The notes beneath the pieces were generated by a model that did no database searches, had not been told where the DNA came from, and saw only the letters and a program-made list of their open reading frames with translations. A stretch of 64,000 nucleotides of DNA, taken from Providencia huaxiensis. GTDB taxonomy: Bacteria; Pseudomonadota; Gammaproteobacteria; Enterobacterales; Enterobacteriaceae. Made by a program: the position numbers and the translations under genes. The stretch lies in assembly GCF_002843235.3 (NCBI RefSeq), contig NZ_CP031123.2, positions 3,968,001 to 4,032,000 of the forward strand, in the 5' to 3' direction. The first letter of the stretch is position 1; the number at the start of each line of letters is the position of its first letter. Of this stretch, positions 1-8,894 are shown in pieces.

Positions 1-103
1 AAATAACATCACATAATTTCTCCATCAATGAAGCTCAAAGCCTATCCGGCCTCAATTGCTACAGGTATAATCACATAATTATCCGATAGATTTAGAGGCG
101 AAG

Positions 104-643
104 ATGGCAAAACTCACCTTACAAGAGCAAATGCTAAAAGCAGGATTAGTCACCAGTAAGAAAATGGCGAAAGTGCAAAGAACGGCTAAAAAATCACGAG
201 TTCAAGCGCGTGAAGCAAGGGAAGCCGTAGAAGAGAATAAAAAAGCACAGCTTGAGCGTGATAAGCAATTGAGTGAGCAGCATAAACAAATGGTGCAATC
301 CAAAGAGTTCAAAGCGCAAGTCAAACAACTTATTGAAATGAATAAAGTTGATATTTCAAAGGGAGATATTAGTTTTAATTTCACCGATAACAACGTTATC
401 AAGCAAGTTGTTGTAGACAAGATAACACAAACGCAACTGATCAGTGGGCGTCTGGCTATTGCTCGTTTAGCGATTGATAACAGTGATATTAACGAGTATG
501 TGATTATCCCAGCAAGCGTCGCGGATAAAATAACGCAAAGAGATGCAGATAGCATCGTACTCAACAATGCGCTCAGCCAAGAAGAACAGGATGAAGATGA
601 CCCGTATGCGGACTTTAAGATCCCTGACGACCTGATGTGGTAA
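104..643 (+). CDS. yaiL: DUF2058 family protein YaiL
   Basis: A 179-residue soluble, highly charged protein. The N-terminal half is rich in Lys, Glu and Gln and looks like a long helix or coiled coil (about residues 15-75). The C-terminal half is more globular and ends in an acidic tail with the motif DDPYADFKIPDDLMW. The whole length and this tail match the DUF2058/YaiL family, which is described as nucleoprotein or polynucleotide-associated, with no defined enzymatic role. The ATG at 104 is preceded by GAGGCG, a usable ribosome binding site. It is convergent with the pseudouridine synthase downstream. Family assignment is firm; function is not known. Confidence 0.85.
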   Translation: MAKLTLQEQMLKAGLVTSKKMAKVQRTAKKSRVQAREAREAVEENKKAQLERDKQLSEQHKQMVQSKEFKAQVKQLIEMNKVDISKGDISFNFTDNNVIKQVVVDKITQTQLISGRLAIARLAIDNSDINEYVIIPASVADKITQRDADSIVLNNALSQEEQDEDDPYADFKIPDDLMW

Positions 644-674
644 TACTCGTCAAATTTAAGCCGTAGCTTTGGCG

Positions 675-1364
675 TTAAAACGGGCTCGCACAGTGAGTAT
701 TAACTCTTTCTTGGCTAATGGGATGAACAAAATGCAGTTCGCTGGCATGTAACATGAGCCGAGATGCATGCTCTGGTATTTGGCCTCCATATAAGTCACA
801 GCCTAATATAGGGTGGCCTAATTGTTGGCAATGAATACGAAGCTGATGCGTTCGGCCTGTTTCTGGAATTAATTGGACTCGGGTTACTGGAAGCAATGTG
901 CCATTATCTAATGGGTGATATAGGCGCTCAATTACTTGATAGTGAGAGCGGGCAGGTTTGCCATTAATTTCACAAAGAGACATGCGGGGAAACTGTGCAG
1001 GGTCTTTTGCTATTGCCGCATCAATGACACCTTTATCATCAGTTAAGTGGCCACAAAGTAGCGCTTGATATATTTTTGTTACGGTACGTTGGCTAAATTG
1101 CTGGCTCAGTGCGGCATTAATTGCTTTATTGCGAGCAACTACCATCAACCCTGATGTACCAAAATCGAGACGATGAACAAGAGTACATTCTGGGAATATT
1201 TGTACTAATCGGTGATGGACGGAGTCTAGGTTTTGTGGGTTTTTTCCAGAAAGGCTGAGTAGGCCGCTTGGCTTATTAATAAGAACCAGATACTCATCTT
1301 GATAGATAATTTCTATCTCATCGTGACAAGGCGGAGCAATAAAGGTGTCGATGATTTCAGTCAT
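675..1364 (-). CDS. RluA-family rRNA/tRNA pseudouridine synthase
   Basis: Converts uridine to pseudouridine in structured RNA. The RluA-family catalytic motif is HRLDFGTSGL, with Asp67 as the catalytic residue. KPSGLLS (about 31-37) and the C-terminal GRTHQLRIHCQQLGHPILG core are also present. No S4 domain is seen, which fits the short RluA/TruC subgroup; E. coli RluA is 219 residues and this is 229. The start is placed at 1364, where the ATG follows GGAAAGG, rather than at an upstream in-frame start that adds 13 residues without a site. The exact RNA target (23S U746/tRNA U32 or another) cannot be decided from sequence alone, so no symbol is given. Confidence 0.85.
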   Translation of the reverse strand: MTEIIDTFIAPPCHDEIEIIYQDEYLVLINKPSGLLSLSGKNPQNLDSVHHRLVQIFPECTLVHRLDFGTSGLMVVARNKAINAALSQQFSQRTVTKIYQALLCGHLTDDKGVIDAAIAKDPAQFPRMSLCEINGKPARSHYQVIERLYHPLDNGTLLPVTRVQLIPETGRTHQLRIHCQQLGHPILGCDLYGGQIPEHASRLMLHASELHFVHPISQERVNTHCASPF

Positions 1365-1553
1365 TAGCCTTTCCAACAAAAAATGGTTGTTGATAATAAC
1401 CAATTTTTATTAGGCAGGCGAATGCTTGCCGCTTGCATCGGGTAAATTTATCACTCAGACTAAAAGCAAAGCCGTAGTCTGCGCACGCATTGTGCTCTAT
1501 ACTGCGCGTTGTAAAAACTGAGTCAATAAAAGATTAATTAGGCGGTAATGGCA

Positions 1554-2030
1554 ATGAATGGAACGATCACAACATGGTTCGAAGATAAAGGTTTTGGATT
1601 TATCAAAGATGAGAATGGCGATAACCGTTATTTTCATGTGGTTAAGGTTGCCAACCCAGATTTGATTAAAAAAAATGCCGCAGTCACTTTTGAACCGACG
1701 ACAAATAATAAAGGGTTATCTGCTTTTGCGGTCAAAGTCATACCTGAAAGTAAGTACATTTATATTGCAGGTGAACGGATTAAGATTACATCAATCAAAT
1801 CCTATCGTGTTTATTCGGTAGAAGTACCTGCGGATACGCATATTGATAAAGAAAATACCGTGTTATCAATTGGTGCATTAATGAATAGTATTAAACCAAA
1901 ATCAGATAAACCTAACCAAATGCGTTCATTGAAAAAATTAGAAATTAGCACGTTACATGGAGCATCGTTGACATTTTCGGAAGATGAAATTGATATCGAT
2001 GAGGCTGTGAAACAACTTAAATTTAAGTGA
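1554..2030 (+). CDS. Cold-shock-domain protein with C-terminal extension
   Basis: A 158-residue protein. Its first 65 or so residues form a cold-shock domain with the RNP1-like motif KGFGFIKDENG and an aromatic RYFH (RNP2-like), so single-stranded nucleic acid binding is expected. The remaining 90 residues are not a cold-shock fold and carry YIYIAGERIKITSIKSY; similar two-part proteins occur across enterobacteria without a defined role. The start MNGTITTWF at 1554 is preferred because AGGCGG lies about 9 bases upstream; ATG 1548, which adds Met-Ala, is closer to the site and possible. A TATACT hexamer at 1498-1503 could be the -10 element. Function beyond nucleic acid binding is inference. 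Confidence 0.75.
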   Translation: MNGTITTWFEDKGFGFIKDENGDNRYFHVVKVANPDLIKKNAAVTFEPTTNNKGLSAFAVKVIPESKYIYIAGERIKITSIKSYRVYSVEVPADTHIDKENTVLSIGALMNSIKPKSDKPNQMRSLKKLEISTLHGASLTFSEDEIDIDEAVKQLKFK

Positions 2031-2043
2031 TTTCTTGTAAGGT

Positions 2044-2081
2044 AAACAGCGTCACCTTTGGGCGCTGTTTGCTTGTCTATT
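2044..2081 (+). terminator. Probable intrinsic terminator after the cold-shock gene
   Basis: An 8-bp perfect inverted repeat, AAACAGCG (2044-2051) and CGCTGTTT (2063-2070), with a short loop. It is followed by a T-rich tract ending around 2081. It lies 14 bases after the stop codon. The T tract is interrupted, so termination may be partial. Confidence 0.55.
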
Positions 2082-2132
2082 TTTGATCCCATCTTTCATT
2101 TCTTTTTTTAGCATTTCTCGATACCAACGAGG

Positions 2133-2578
2133 ATGATATTTTTAGCTAAAACGTGTGAAATTGATGTTCCTAATGAAATTATATTGGGTAATGCATCGGG
2201 TGTGACAACAGTCAGTGAAATTAAGAATGATATAGTCTCAAAAAGTTTTCCTATTGGCTTAAGAAACTGTACCAGCACGGATCAAACAACCGCTGTCGTT
2301 TATTTAGCATCTGGAAATACCTTAACAGGCAGTAATAATTTCTTTAATGATGACCCTAACGGAGTGATTGGTGTCCAATTATTAGATGGGACTCGAGTTA
2401 TTAGTATCAATCAAACACCATTAGCCAAACCAGATGCATCTTCAATTATTTGGGATAATATAAAAAGCACGAATGAAAAAAAATGGTCAATGCTAAATTG
2501 CGTTGCGCCAAAACAGATTGTGAACCCGATAAAGGTGATTTTTCAGCAACCTTAACGATTGGTTATTACGCCGATTAA
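2133..2578 (+). pseudogene. Fimbrial subunit remnant, 5' truncated and frameshifted
   Basis: The translation has a pilin-type pattern: a Cys near the start (KTCEIDVP) and a second in FPIGLRNC, as in chaperone-usher subunits. No signal peptide precedes it, and the apparent ATG at 2133 directly abuts a GAGG, too close for normal initiation, so the 5' end seems lost. The open frame stops at 2555. A neighbouring frame from about 2534 reads GDFSATLTIGYYAD before a stop at 2576-2578. That is the typical last beta-strand (donor-strand groove) of a pilin, so a frameshift near 2530 is likely. It sits upstream of a truncated usher, which supports a decayed fimbrial operon. Confidence 0.65.
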
Positions 2579-2829
2579 TAATTATTATAAAGCGATAATA
2601 AATAAAAATTTAAATAATTCACTTTGTTCAAAAATAACCTATATAGATAAATAATTATATCGTTTTTTGATGTTTGATTATTTTAAATGAGCCAAATTAT
2701 TTTAATATAATATGGCAACGTTAAAATAATATTAACTCCTCTTCAACTAGTAATATTGGGCTACAGCGTTAATAAAATATATTCCGGTTGAAAAATAACT
2801 CACAACAATAAATAACAAAAGGTGATGCA

Positions 2830-3945
2830 GTGAAAGGGATGAAATTAAATATAATTGCATTAGAGATTTTTCTTTGCTGCTATGCAATGGCACCCTCTTT
2901 CTCGCATGCCGAATCATATTTTGACCCTGGCTTATTAATGCATGGGAGCGGGATTGATGTTTCTCAACTCGATTTAAATGACTTCGCCAGTAGCAACACC
3001 TTAACCCCCGGCGAATACGATGTCATGGTCAATGTCAATTTGATCCCTTCTGGGGAATTCAATATTGCATTTGATAAACAGCCCGATGGCCAAATTATCC
3101 CTGTATTTACCGTAGGTGAGCTAAAAAAACTGGGGGTGAATACCTCGGCATTACCTAAATTAAGAGATCTTGGCGAAGAGGCTAAGATCGAAAAACTGTC
3201 TGACTATATTGCCAATGCAACTACCACGTTCGATGCCCAAACATTGACTGTGAATTTATCCGTGCCACAAATTGCCATTGTGCCTAATTTCGCGGGTTAT
3301 GTGCCACCAGAATTGCGTGATGACGGCGTGACCGCATTAGTGATGGACTACGTCTTTAACTACAGTAATAACCGTCAGTTAGCTCAACATCACCAACAAT
3401 CTAGTACCAGTGATTCTCTATTCGCTAACTTAAACGCGGGGATCAACGTCGGTGCATGGCGCCTGAGAACCAGCTACCTGTACAACTACAGTAAAAGTAG
3501 CGGAAACTCAAGCAACAGTGATTCCAACTTCACCAATACTTATGTTTATCGCACCATTAACGCGATTAAATCCACCTTGCGTGCCGGTGAGATTTCAACG
3601 GGGGGCAATATTTTTGACTCCATTCCCATGAAAGGGGCAACGCTGAAATCCAACCCTCAACTCGACCCCAGCAGTATGCAAGGGTTTGCCCCTGTGGTGG
3701 AAGGGTTTGCTAACACCAATGCCACTGTCACCGTGCGCCAAAACGGCAGCGTGGTTTACCAAACGTTCGTAGCACCGGGCCGTTTTATTATTCGTGATAT
3801 CCCTGCCAGCGGGTTGGTGGGGGACATGGAAGTGACGGTGGAAGAAGAAGATGGCAAACAAACGGTCTTTACCCAAGCCTATTCCTCACTGCCGATGATG
3901 GGGCGCCAAGGCTCGTACAATTACGAGGTTTCTACAGGGCGCTAG
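2830..3945 (+). pseudogene. Truncated fimbrial outer-membrane usher
   Basis: Encodes 371 residues of a chaperone-usher outer-membrane usher, whose family is normally above 800 residues. Seen in order: a signal peptide ending near SFSHA, the PapC N-terminal domain with FDPGLL, early beta-barrel strands, and the plug domain (about 285-350, with QGFAPVVEG and GRFIIRDIP). The reading frame stops just after SYNYEVSTGR, where the second half of the barrel and the C-terminal domains should follow. No chaperone gene is adjacent. The GTG start at 2830 has AAGG about 7 bases upstream; ATG 2839 is an alternative. It cannot form a complete pore, so it is treated as a remnant. Confidence 0.8.
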
Positions 3946-4242
3946 GGGATGACTCGGTTCCGTTTCGACCCTTCATAAAACGGTCACAACGACCATTTTG
4001 AAACAATCAAAGCAGGCATCTATCGCGGCAATATACAAGCGCTCACTCACTTAAAGTGGATGAGCGCAGATCTCATCGAAGTCACCTTTCGTGATAAGTA
4101 TCTTTAGCATTTCACAAAATTTCTTCTTAAACTCAGCGCAGAATAATAATTTGACGTATAATCAACCAATTGAATGGCTGTATTAACTTTATTATCATAA
4201 AAAATAATCGTTTATAGGCTGGGTAAGTTCATTGGAGGGGAT
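3946..4242. other. Decayed sequence between usher remnant and rpiR
   Basis: No intact gene is seen. One frame from about 3992 to 4108 is open for 38 codons before a stop and reads like an internal gene fragment that does not continue the usher. The last 100 bases are AT-rich and should hold the promoter of the RpiR-type gene. The junction suggests deletion or replacement of the 3' half of the fimbrial locus. Confidence 0.4.
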
Positions 4243-4983
4243 ATGTTAGATTTTTTAAAAAACTACGACAATTTAACTATTAGCGAAAAAAAAGTCTTAA
4301 AATACCTGACCGATAATATTGCGGATATCCCCTACTTAAATATTAATGAACTCGTTGCTAAAACTTTCGTGTCTAAAACAGTTATCATTAACTTATCTCA
4401 AAAACTAGGCTTTAGTGGCTTTAAAGAGCTTAAGTTTCAGATTAATAATTATATTTTAACGAAAAATAAAACCGAAAAAACACTTCCCTCATCATATAAG
4501 AAACAGCTCGAAAAAAACATTAATAAAAGTTTTACATTAATTAATGAAGCGCAAATTAATGATTGCGCTAAAATATTGCATAAATCGAGAAATATTTTTA
4601 TTGTGGCAAGAGGAACGAGTAAAGCGGTTGGTTATTACCTTGAGCATTTGTTATTTGCATTAGGCCTGCATTGCTTTTTCATTAATGACTATAACTTATC
4701 TGATTCCTTCACACGGCTAGTTAGCAAAGATGATACTGTCATTTTTATCTCACTGTCTGGCGGTACTAAAAAAATCATTGAAACAGCAAAAATTGTGCAA
4801 TTAAAAGGGGCAAATATTATTAGTATGACTGCGTTTAATACTAATGAATTAACCAGTTATACAGATAATACTCTGTTTTGTTTTGCTGATAATTTTGATA
4901 CCAAACGGGATGATACAAAATCCAGAATCGGATTTTTTATATTAGTTGATTTACTTATCAATGAATTAGAAAATCTACTTTAA
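4243..4983 (+). CDS. MurR/RpiR-family sugar-responsive regulator
   Basis: A 246-residue transcription factor with an N-terminal HTH_6 helix-turn-helix (about 1-75, containing TISEKKVLKYL and FVSKTVIINLSQKLGFSGFKELKF) and a C-terminal SIS domain (about 105-235, with the loop SLSGGTKK). RpiR proteins bind phosphorylated sugars through the SIS domain. Here the gene precedes a PTS permease and a lyase in the same direction, so it most likely controls that cassette in response to the imported sugar phosphate. The start has a strong GGAGGGG upstream. Whether it activates or represses cannot be told from sequence. Confidence 0.85.
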   Translation: MLDFLKNYDNLTISEKKVLKYLTDNIADIPYLNINELVAKTFVSKTVIINLSQKLGFSGFKELKFQINNYILTKNKTEKTLPSSYKKQLEKNINKSFTLINEAQINDCAKILHKSRNIFIVARGTSKAVGYYLEHLLFALGLHCFFINDYNLSDSFTRLVSKDDTVIFISLSGGTKKIIETAKIVQLKGANIISMTAFNTNELTSYTDNTLFCFADNFDTKRDDTKSRIGFFILVDLLINELENLL

Positions 4984-5050
4984 ATTATTGTTTTATTATT
5001 TGATCTATTTTTATTGTTAGATTCATTCATTAATGCGCTATAAGAAATGA

Positions 5051-5086
5051 CTTAGGTCATAATTTCTGACCTAAGATATTTTTTAA
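5051..5086 (+). terminator. Inverted repeat between rpiR and PTS gene (terminator or operator)
   Basis: A perfect 9-bp inverted repeat, CTTAGGTCA (5051-5059) and TGACCTAAG (5067-5075), with a 7-base spacer and then ATATTTTTT. The T-run suggests an intrinsic terminator for rpiR. The symmetry and position upstream of the PTS gene would also suit an operator for the RpiR protein. The two readings are not exclusive. Confidence 0.5.
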
Positions 5087-5166
5087 AACCGCGACATCAT
5101 TTCTTTTATAAAACCCCCAAGCTAGTATGCCCTTAATTCTAATAATAGAAGTCATAAGGAAATAGT

Positions 5167-6723
5167 ATGGCCAGAAGAAAGTTTGGTGAATCAATTCAAC
5201 GCTTTGGGAGAACATTACTCCTTCCTATCGGTGTATTAGCACCGATAGGTATGATATTGGGTATCAGTGGTGCGTTAGTGCAAACTTATATGATTGCACG
5301 TTTTCCTTTTCTCGGTAATGAAACGGTTAACGCATTACTTGTCAGCATTCGTTCAATTGCAGGTGTAATTTTCGATAATATTCCCTTGCTGTTTGCAATG
5401 GGGGTGGCCTATGGTATGAGTCATCGAGATAAGGGGATTGCCGTCTTCGCGTCGGTTGTCGGCTATTTATCGCTGATCATCACCATGAACATTTGGTTAG
5501 TGCTTACTGGTAAGCTTGCAGACCCTGCAATGATGGGCCAAGTGGGGCAAATTAAAGTTCTTGGTATACAAACCTTAAACATCAGTGCCGCAGGGGGAAT
5601 TATTACCGGTTTGATTGCGGCCTGGGCGACGGATAAGTTTTATAACCTTGAACTACCTACCGCATTTGCTTTCTTTTCTGGAAAAAAATCCGTTTCTATT
5701 ATAATGATAGGATTAATGATTGGGGTGGGGGCGTTATTACCGTTTATTTGGGAAGTATTAGTCCAAGGTTTAATGAAACTCTCTTCGGTATTTTTAAGTC
5801 CTGTAGGGCCATTTTTTACCGCAGGTGGTGAACGTTTATTTATTCCATTTGGTTTACACCATGTATGGAACGTTTTATTTAGATTTACTGAAGCGGGTGG
5901 TACTTATGTTATTGACGGACAAACCTTTGTTGGTGTTGTTCCTGCATTAACTGAGGTGCTATTTAACCAAGGCCCGGATAGTGAATATTGGGCGATGATG
6001 CCAAGTTTGACTCGCTTTATGGCACAGCAACAAATGTTAGTCACACTATTCCTATTCCCTGCAATTGCCCTTGCTATTTATAAAACATCGAAGAAAGAAA
6101 ACCGCGCAGAAGTGAAATCCATGCTGGTTACCATGGTATTAACAGCCATGCTTGGTAACGTCACGGAGCCACTCGAGTTTACCTTCGTATTTATTGCGCC
6201 ATTACTGTACTTAATTTACGCCATTATTGTTGGTATCGGTGCGGTATTACTTTCTTTAGCTGAGGTCGGTATTGGTTATATTCGTGGAACCGTATTTGAT
6301 TTCACTATTTTTGGTTTACTGTACGAAAATACTAACTGGATCTTCTTGGTTATTATCGGTAGCTGTTTAGCTGTCGTCACTTACTTTATTTTCTACTGGG
6401 CCATTATTAAGTTTGATATAAAAACACCAGGTCGCGAAGAATCGAGCAATCTGAAAAATACCTTAATTAAAGAAAAACGTTATGGTGAAATCGCAGAAAT
6501 TTTAGTCCAAGCGTTAGGCGGCAAACAAAACATTCGTAACGTAGATAACTGTATTACCCGTATGCGTATTGATGTCGGAGAAGTGAACCAAATTGATAAA
6601 GATTTAATGTTGGAATCAGGATGTACCGCATTCTTCTTTCCATCGGCAAACCACGTCCATGTTGTATATGGACCGAAGGTTGAGTTCGTTCGCAATGCTG
6701 TTGATGAAGCTATGAAGAAATAA
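5167..6723 (+). CDS. PTS permease, EIICB, glucose/maltose family
   Basis: A 518-residue inner-membrane phosphotransferase permease with an N-terminal EIIC domain (about 1-405, ten or so hydrophobic segments, with the family motif PFGLHHVWNV) and a C-terminal EIIB domain (about 430-518). The EIIB phosphocysteine is Cys462 in NVDNCITRMRI. The order and motifs place it with the glucose/GlcNAc/MalX group. No EIIA is fused or adjacent, so the cell's soluble EIIA-Glc probably supplies phosphate. ATG 5167 follows AAGGAAA. It lies 183 bases after rpiR and 14 bases before the lyase gene. The substrate is unknown; the linked lyase suggests a sugar derivative rather than plain glucose. Confidence 0.85.
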   Translation: MARRKFGESIQRFGRTLLLPIGVLAPIGMILGISGALVQTYMIARFPFLGNETVNALLVSIRSIAGVIFDNIPLLFAMGVAYGMSHRDKGIAVFASVVGYLSLIITMNIWLVLTGKLADPAMMGQVGQIKVLGIQTLNISAAGGIITGLIAAWATDKFYNLELPTAFAFFSGKKSVSIIMIGLMIGVGALLPFIWEVLVQGLMKLSSVFLSPVGPFFTAGGERLFIPFGLHHVWNVLFRFTEAGGTYVIDGQTFVGVVPALTEVLFNQGPDSEYWAMMPSLTRFMAQQQMLVTLFLFPAIALAIYKTSKKENRAEVKSMLVTMVLTAMLGNVTEPLEFTFVFIAPLLYLIYAIIVGIGAVLLSLAEVGIGYIRGTVFDFTIFGLLYENTNWIFLVIIGSCLAVVTYFIFYWAIIKFDIKTPGREESSNLKNTLIKEKRYGEIAEILVQALGGKQNIRNVDNCITRMRIDVGEVNQIDKDLMLESGCTAFFFPSANHVHVVYGPKVEFVRNAVDEAMKK

Positions 6724-6737
6724 AGAAGGGATACGAA

Positions 6738-8108
6738 ATGAGAGCATTATACGATTCTAAAAGTAAAACTATTGATGACCGTGGAATTAAAAACTTATTG
6801 TCTGATGAGGCAAAATATTCTACTTGGTTAATGTTTGAATCCATGTTGGCTCAAGCTCAAGCGGAACTGGGATTTATTCCTCAATCAGCGGCAGATGAAA
6901 TTAAAGAAAAGGCCGTAATCGAAAATATCGATTTTGAAGAAATGAGCCGTATTTACCAAAAAATAGGCCATGGCTTTGTACCTTTCTTGAAAGTTTTAGT
7001 GAATGCGTGTTCTGAAGAAAGCGGTAAATATATCCATTATGGAATTACCACGCAAAATATTCAGCAAAGTTCACAGCTCTATATGATGAAAACTGTACAC
7101 CATAAATTTATGTTGTTACTGGGTGAAATCATCGAAAACTTAGCAGGTTTAGCCGAAAGAACTAAACATATGGTGATGCCGGGAAGAACTCATGGACGTC
7201 ATGCCATCCCTATCACCTACGGCTATAAAGTTTCGGTGTGGATCAGCGATTTCATTGATTGCTATCAACGCATGAAAGAGTGTGAAAAACGCGTTTTCAC
7301 TATCATGATGGGTGGTGCAGTTGGTGCATTTAACTCAATGCCTGGTGTTGGTATGGCAGTACAAAAACGTGTCGCTGAACTGGTTGGGATGGAAGCCATG
7401 GAAGTGCCATCCAGAAACTTGAGCACACATAAGCTTGAATATATGGCAAATTTAGCGTTGATGGCGAATATTTGTCATAAAATTGGTGAAGAAGTCTATA
7501 GCACAACGTTAGAAGAAATTGCAGAGGTCTCTGAAGGATTTACCAAAGGAACTGTGGGTAGTAGCACTATGCCCCATAAAATAAATCCAAAATTGGCTAA
7601 AGGAATTATTGCTAACTCGCAGAAATTATATTCCTTACCGAGTGTTGGTATGTATTCCGCTGTAAGGCCTTATGAAGGTGATAGCAGTTCTTATATGTTA
7701 TTTGATGGGTTAATCGAAGAAGCTTTGGAATTGACCACGGAAATTTTATTAAGAACCGAGGAGCTTTCGAGGACGATTGTGCCACATGAAGAGAGAATGC
7801 TTCATAATGTATTGAGAAACAAAGGGTTAGATAATACCGAGTATGTCATGATGAAGATGGCGGAAAAATTGGGTAAAGATAAAGCGCATTCCCTCCTGTA
7901 TGAAGAAGCCATTAAAACGGCTGCGGATGGGGAAGATTTCTATACTAATTTAACCAAAAACAGTGTGATATCAGCGGCATTCAGCCATGAAGAAATTAAG
8001 GCAATGCTTGACCCGAGATCTTATATCGGGCTATCCGTTGAAATTGCAGAAAAAGAAGCAAAACGTGGACTAACCACGGCACAAGAAATTAAACAACAGT
8101 ACAAATAG
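6738..8108 (+). CDS. Adenylosuccinate lyase-like enzyme (fumarase/aspartase superfamily)
   Basis: A 456-residue, mostly helical protein with the superfamily signature GSSTMPHKINP (about 274-284), which forms the flexible catalytic loop holding the catalytic Ser. PGRTHGRHAIP (about 150-160) supplies the conserved His. Members eliminate fumarate or an equivalent from succinyl-type substrates: adenylosuccinate, argininosuccinate, carboxymuconate, EDDS. The gene follows the PTS permease by 14 bases with its own AAGGGA site, so it is probably co-transcribed. A housekeeping purB would not normally sit in a PTS operon, so this is inferred to be a catabolic paralogue cleaving a C-N or C-O bond in the imported compound. 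The precise reaction is unknown. Confidence 0.75.
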   Translation: MRALYDSKSKTIDDRGIKNLLSDEAKYSTWLMFESMLAQAQAELGFIPQSAADEIKEKAVIENIDFEEMSRIYQKIGHGFVPFLKVLVNACSEESGKYIHYGITTQNIQQSSQLYMMKTVHHKFMLLLGEIIENLAGLAERTKHMVMPGRTHGRHAIPITYGYKVSVWISDFIDCYQRMKECEKRVFTIMMGGAVGAFNSMPGVGMAVQKRVAELVGMEAMEVPSRNLSTHKLEYMANLALMANICHKIGEEVYSTTLEEIAEVSEGFTKGTVGSSTMPHKINPKLAKGIIANSQKLYSLPSVGMYSAVRPYEGDSSSYMLFDGLIEEALELTTEILLRTEELSRTIVPHEERMLHNVLRNKGLDNTEYVMMKMAEKLGKDKAHSLLYEEAIKTAADGEDFYTNLTKNSVISAAFSHEEIKAMLDPRSYIGLSVEIAEKEAKRGLTTAQEIKQQYK

Positions 8109-8138
8109 GTATTTTTAGTATCTATTAAAAATGTTTAA

Positions 8139-8175
8139 AACAAGGGGCTGTCTATTATATAGATAGCCCCTTGTT
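8139..8175. terminator. Bidirectional intrinsic terminator
   Basis: A long inverted repeat, AACAAGGGGCTGTCTA (8139-8154) and TAGATAGCCCCTTGTT (8160-8175), with one G-T pair and a 5-base loop. It is flanked by an A-run on the left and a T-rich stretch on the right. It lies between the convergent lyase gene and ytfE and should serve both. Confidence 0.8.
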
Positions 8176-8178
8176 TAT

Positions 8179-8841
8179 TTATTTGCCAGCGAGTGCTCTT
8201 GGGAATAATAAATTATTTTCTAGGTTAATGTGATTCATCAAATCATCAATCAATTCATTGATACCATTATATAGTACACGCCAGGTGGTGCAGGCTTCTG
8301 GTGGCGGTGTAACATTATTGGTAATACCTTTAATTGCCTCTAATATATCACCTGCATCATCGTGTTCTTGTTCCATAACGCTGATTGGGCCGGCTGCGTT
8401 TTTGCCCATTCCGTTTTTTATCATAGGAAACAAAACACGTTCTTCTTTCATCATATGGCTAGTCAATTCTTCCAGTAATGCTTCTAAGTATTTTGATAGC
8501 CCTGTTGGTACGGTTGGTTTGTTTGCATGAACTCGTTCAACCTTTTGTGCTTGTAGAATAAGTTCAGGTAATTGCTCTCTGTGCCTATCATGATAACGAA
8601 CAATAATGAAATCAATAATGTCACTGAGTGGCGCTTCTCGCCAATCTTTCTCTAAGGTTTCTGTTGATAACTCAAGTAATTGACTTTCTAGCTGGTCAAT
8701 GTCTAAGTTTAATTTTTCTGCACTTCGGCTGAGTGTTTGTTTTCCACCGCAGCAGTAATCCATATTATATTGACGGAACAACGATGAGGCTCTAGGAATA
8801 GATAATGCGAGTTGCCCAAGTGTTTTATCTCTAAATTGCAT
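8179..8841 (-). CDS. ytfE: Iron-sulfur cluster repair di-iron protein YtfE/RIC
   Basis: A 220-residue cytoplasmic protein that helps repair Fe-S clusters damaged by nitric oxide or peroxide. The N-terminal DUF542 segment has NMDYCCGGK (about 26-34). The C-terminal hemerythrin-like domain carries the di-iron His and Glu ligands in [33 protein letters not shown] and [11 protein letters not shown]. Length equals E. coli YtfE. It is 53 bases downstream of the norV-like gene in the same direction, so it should share the NorR-controlled promoter. In E. coli ytfE is separate and NsrR-controlled, so the linkage here is a notable rewiring. Confidence 0.95.
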   Translation of the reverse strand: MQFRDKTLGQLALSIPRASSLFRQYNMDYCCGGKQTLSRSAEKLNLDIDQLESQLLELSTETLEKDWREAPLSDIIDFIIVRYHDRHREQLPELILQAQKVERVHANKPTVPTGLSKYLEALLEELTSHMMKEERVLFPMIKNGMGKNAAGPISVMEQEHDDAGDILEAIKGITNNVTPPPEACTTWRVLYNGINELIDDLMNHINLENNLLFPRALAGK

Positions 8842-8894
8842 ATGAGTTATCCTCTAAAAAATCATAAAATTCTGACGCTTTTTTCTAAATAAAT

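Noticed and set aside
2133..2555. Intact small secreted protein starting at ATG 2133
   Set aside because: No signal peptide, no spaced ribosome binding site, and the typical pilin end lies in a different frame, so it is a pilin remnant.
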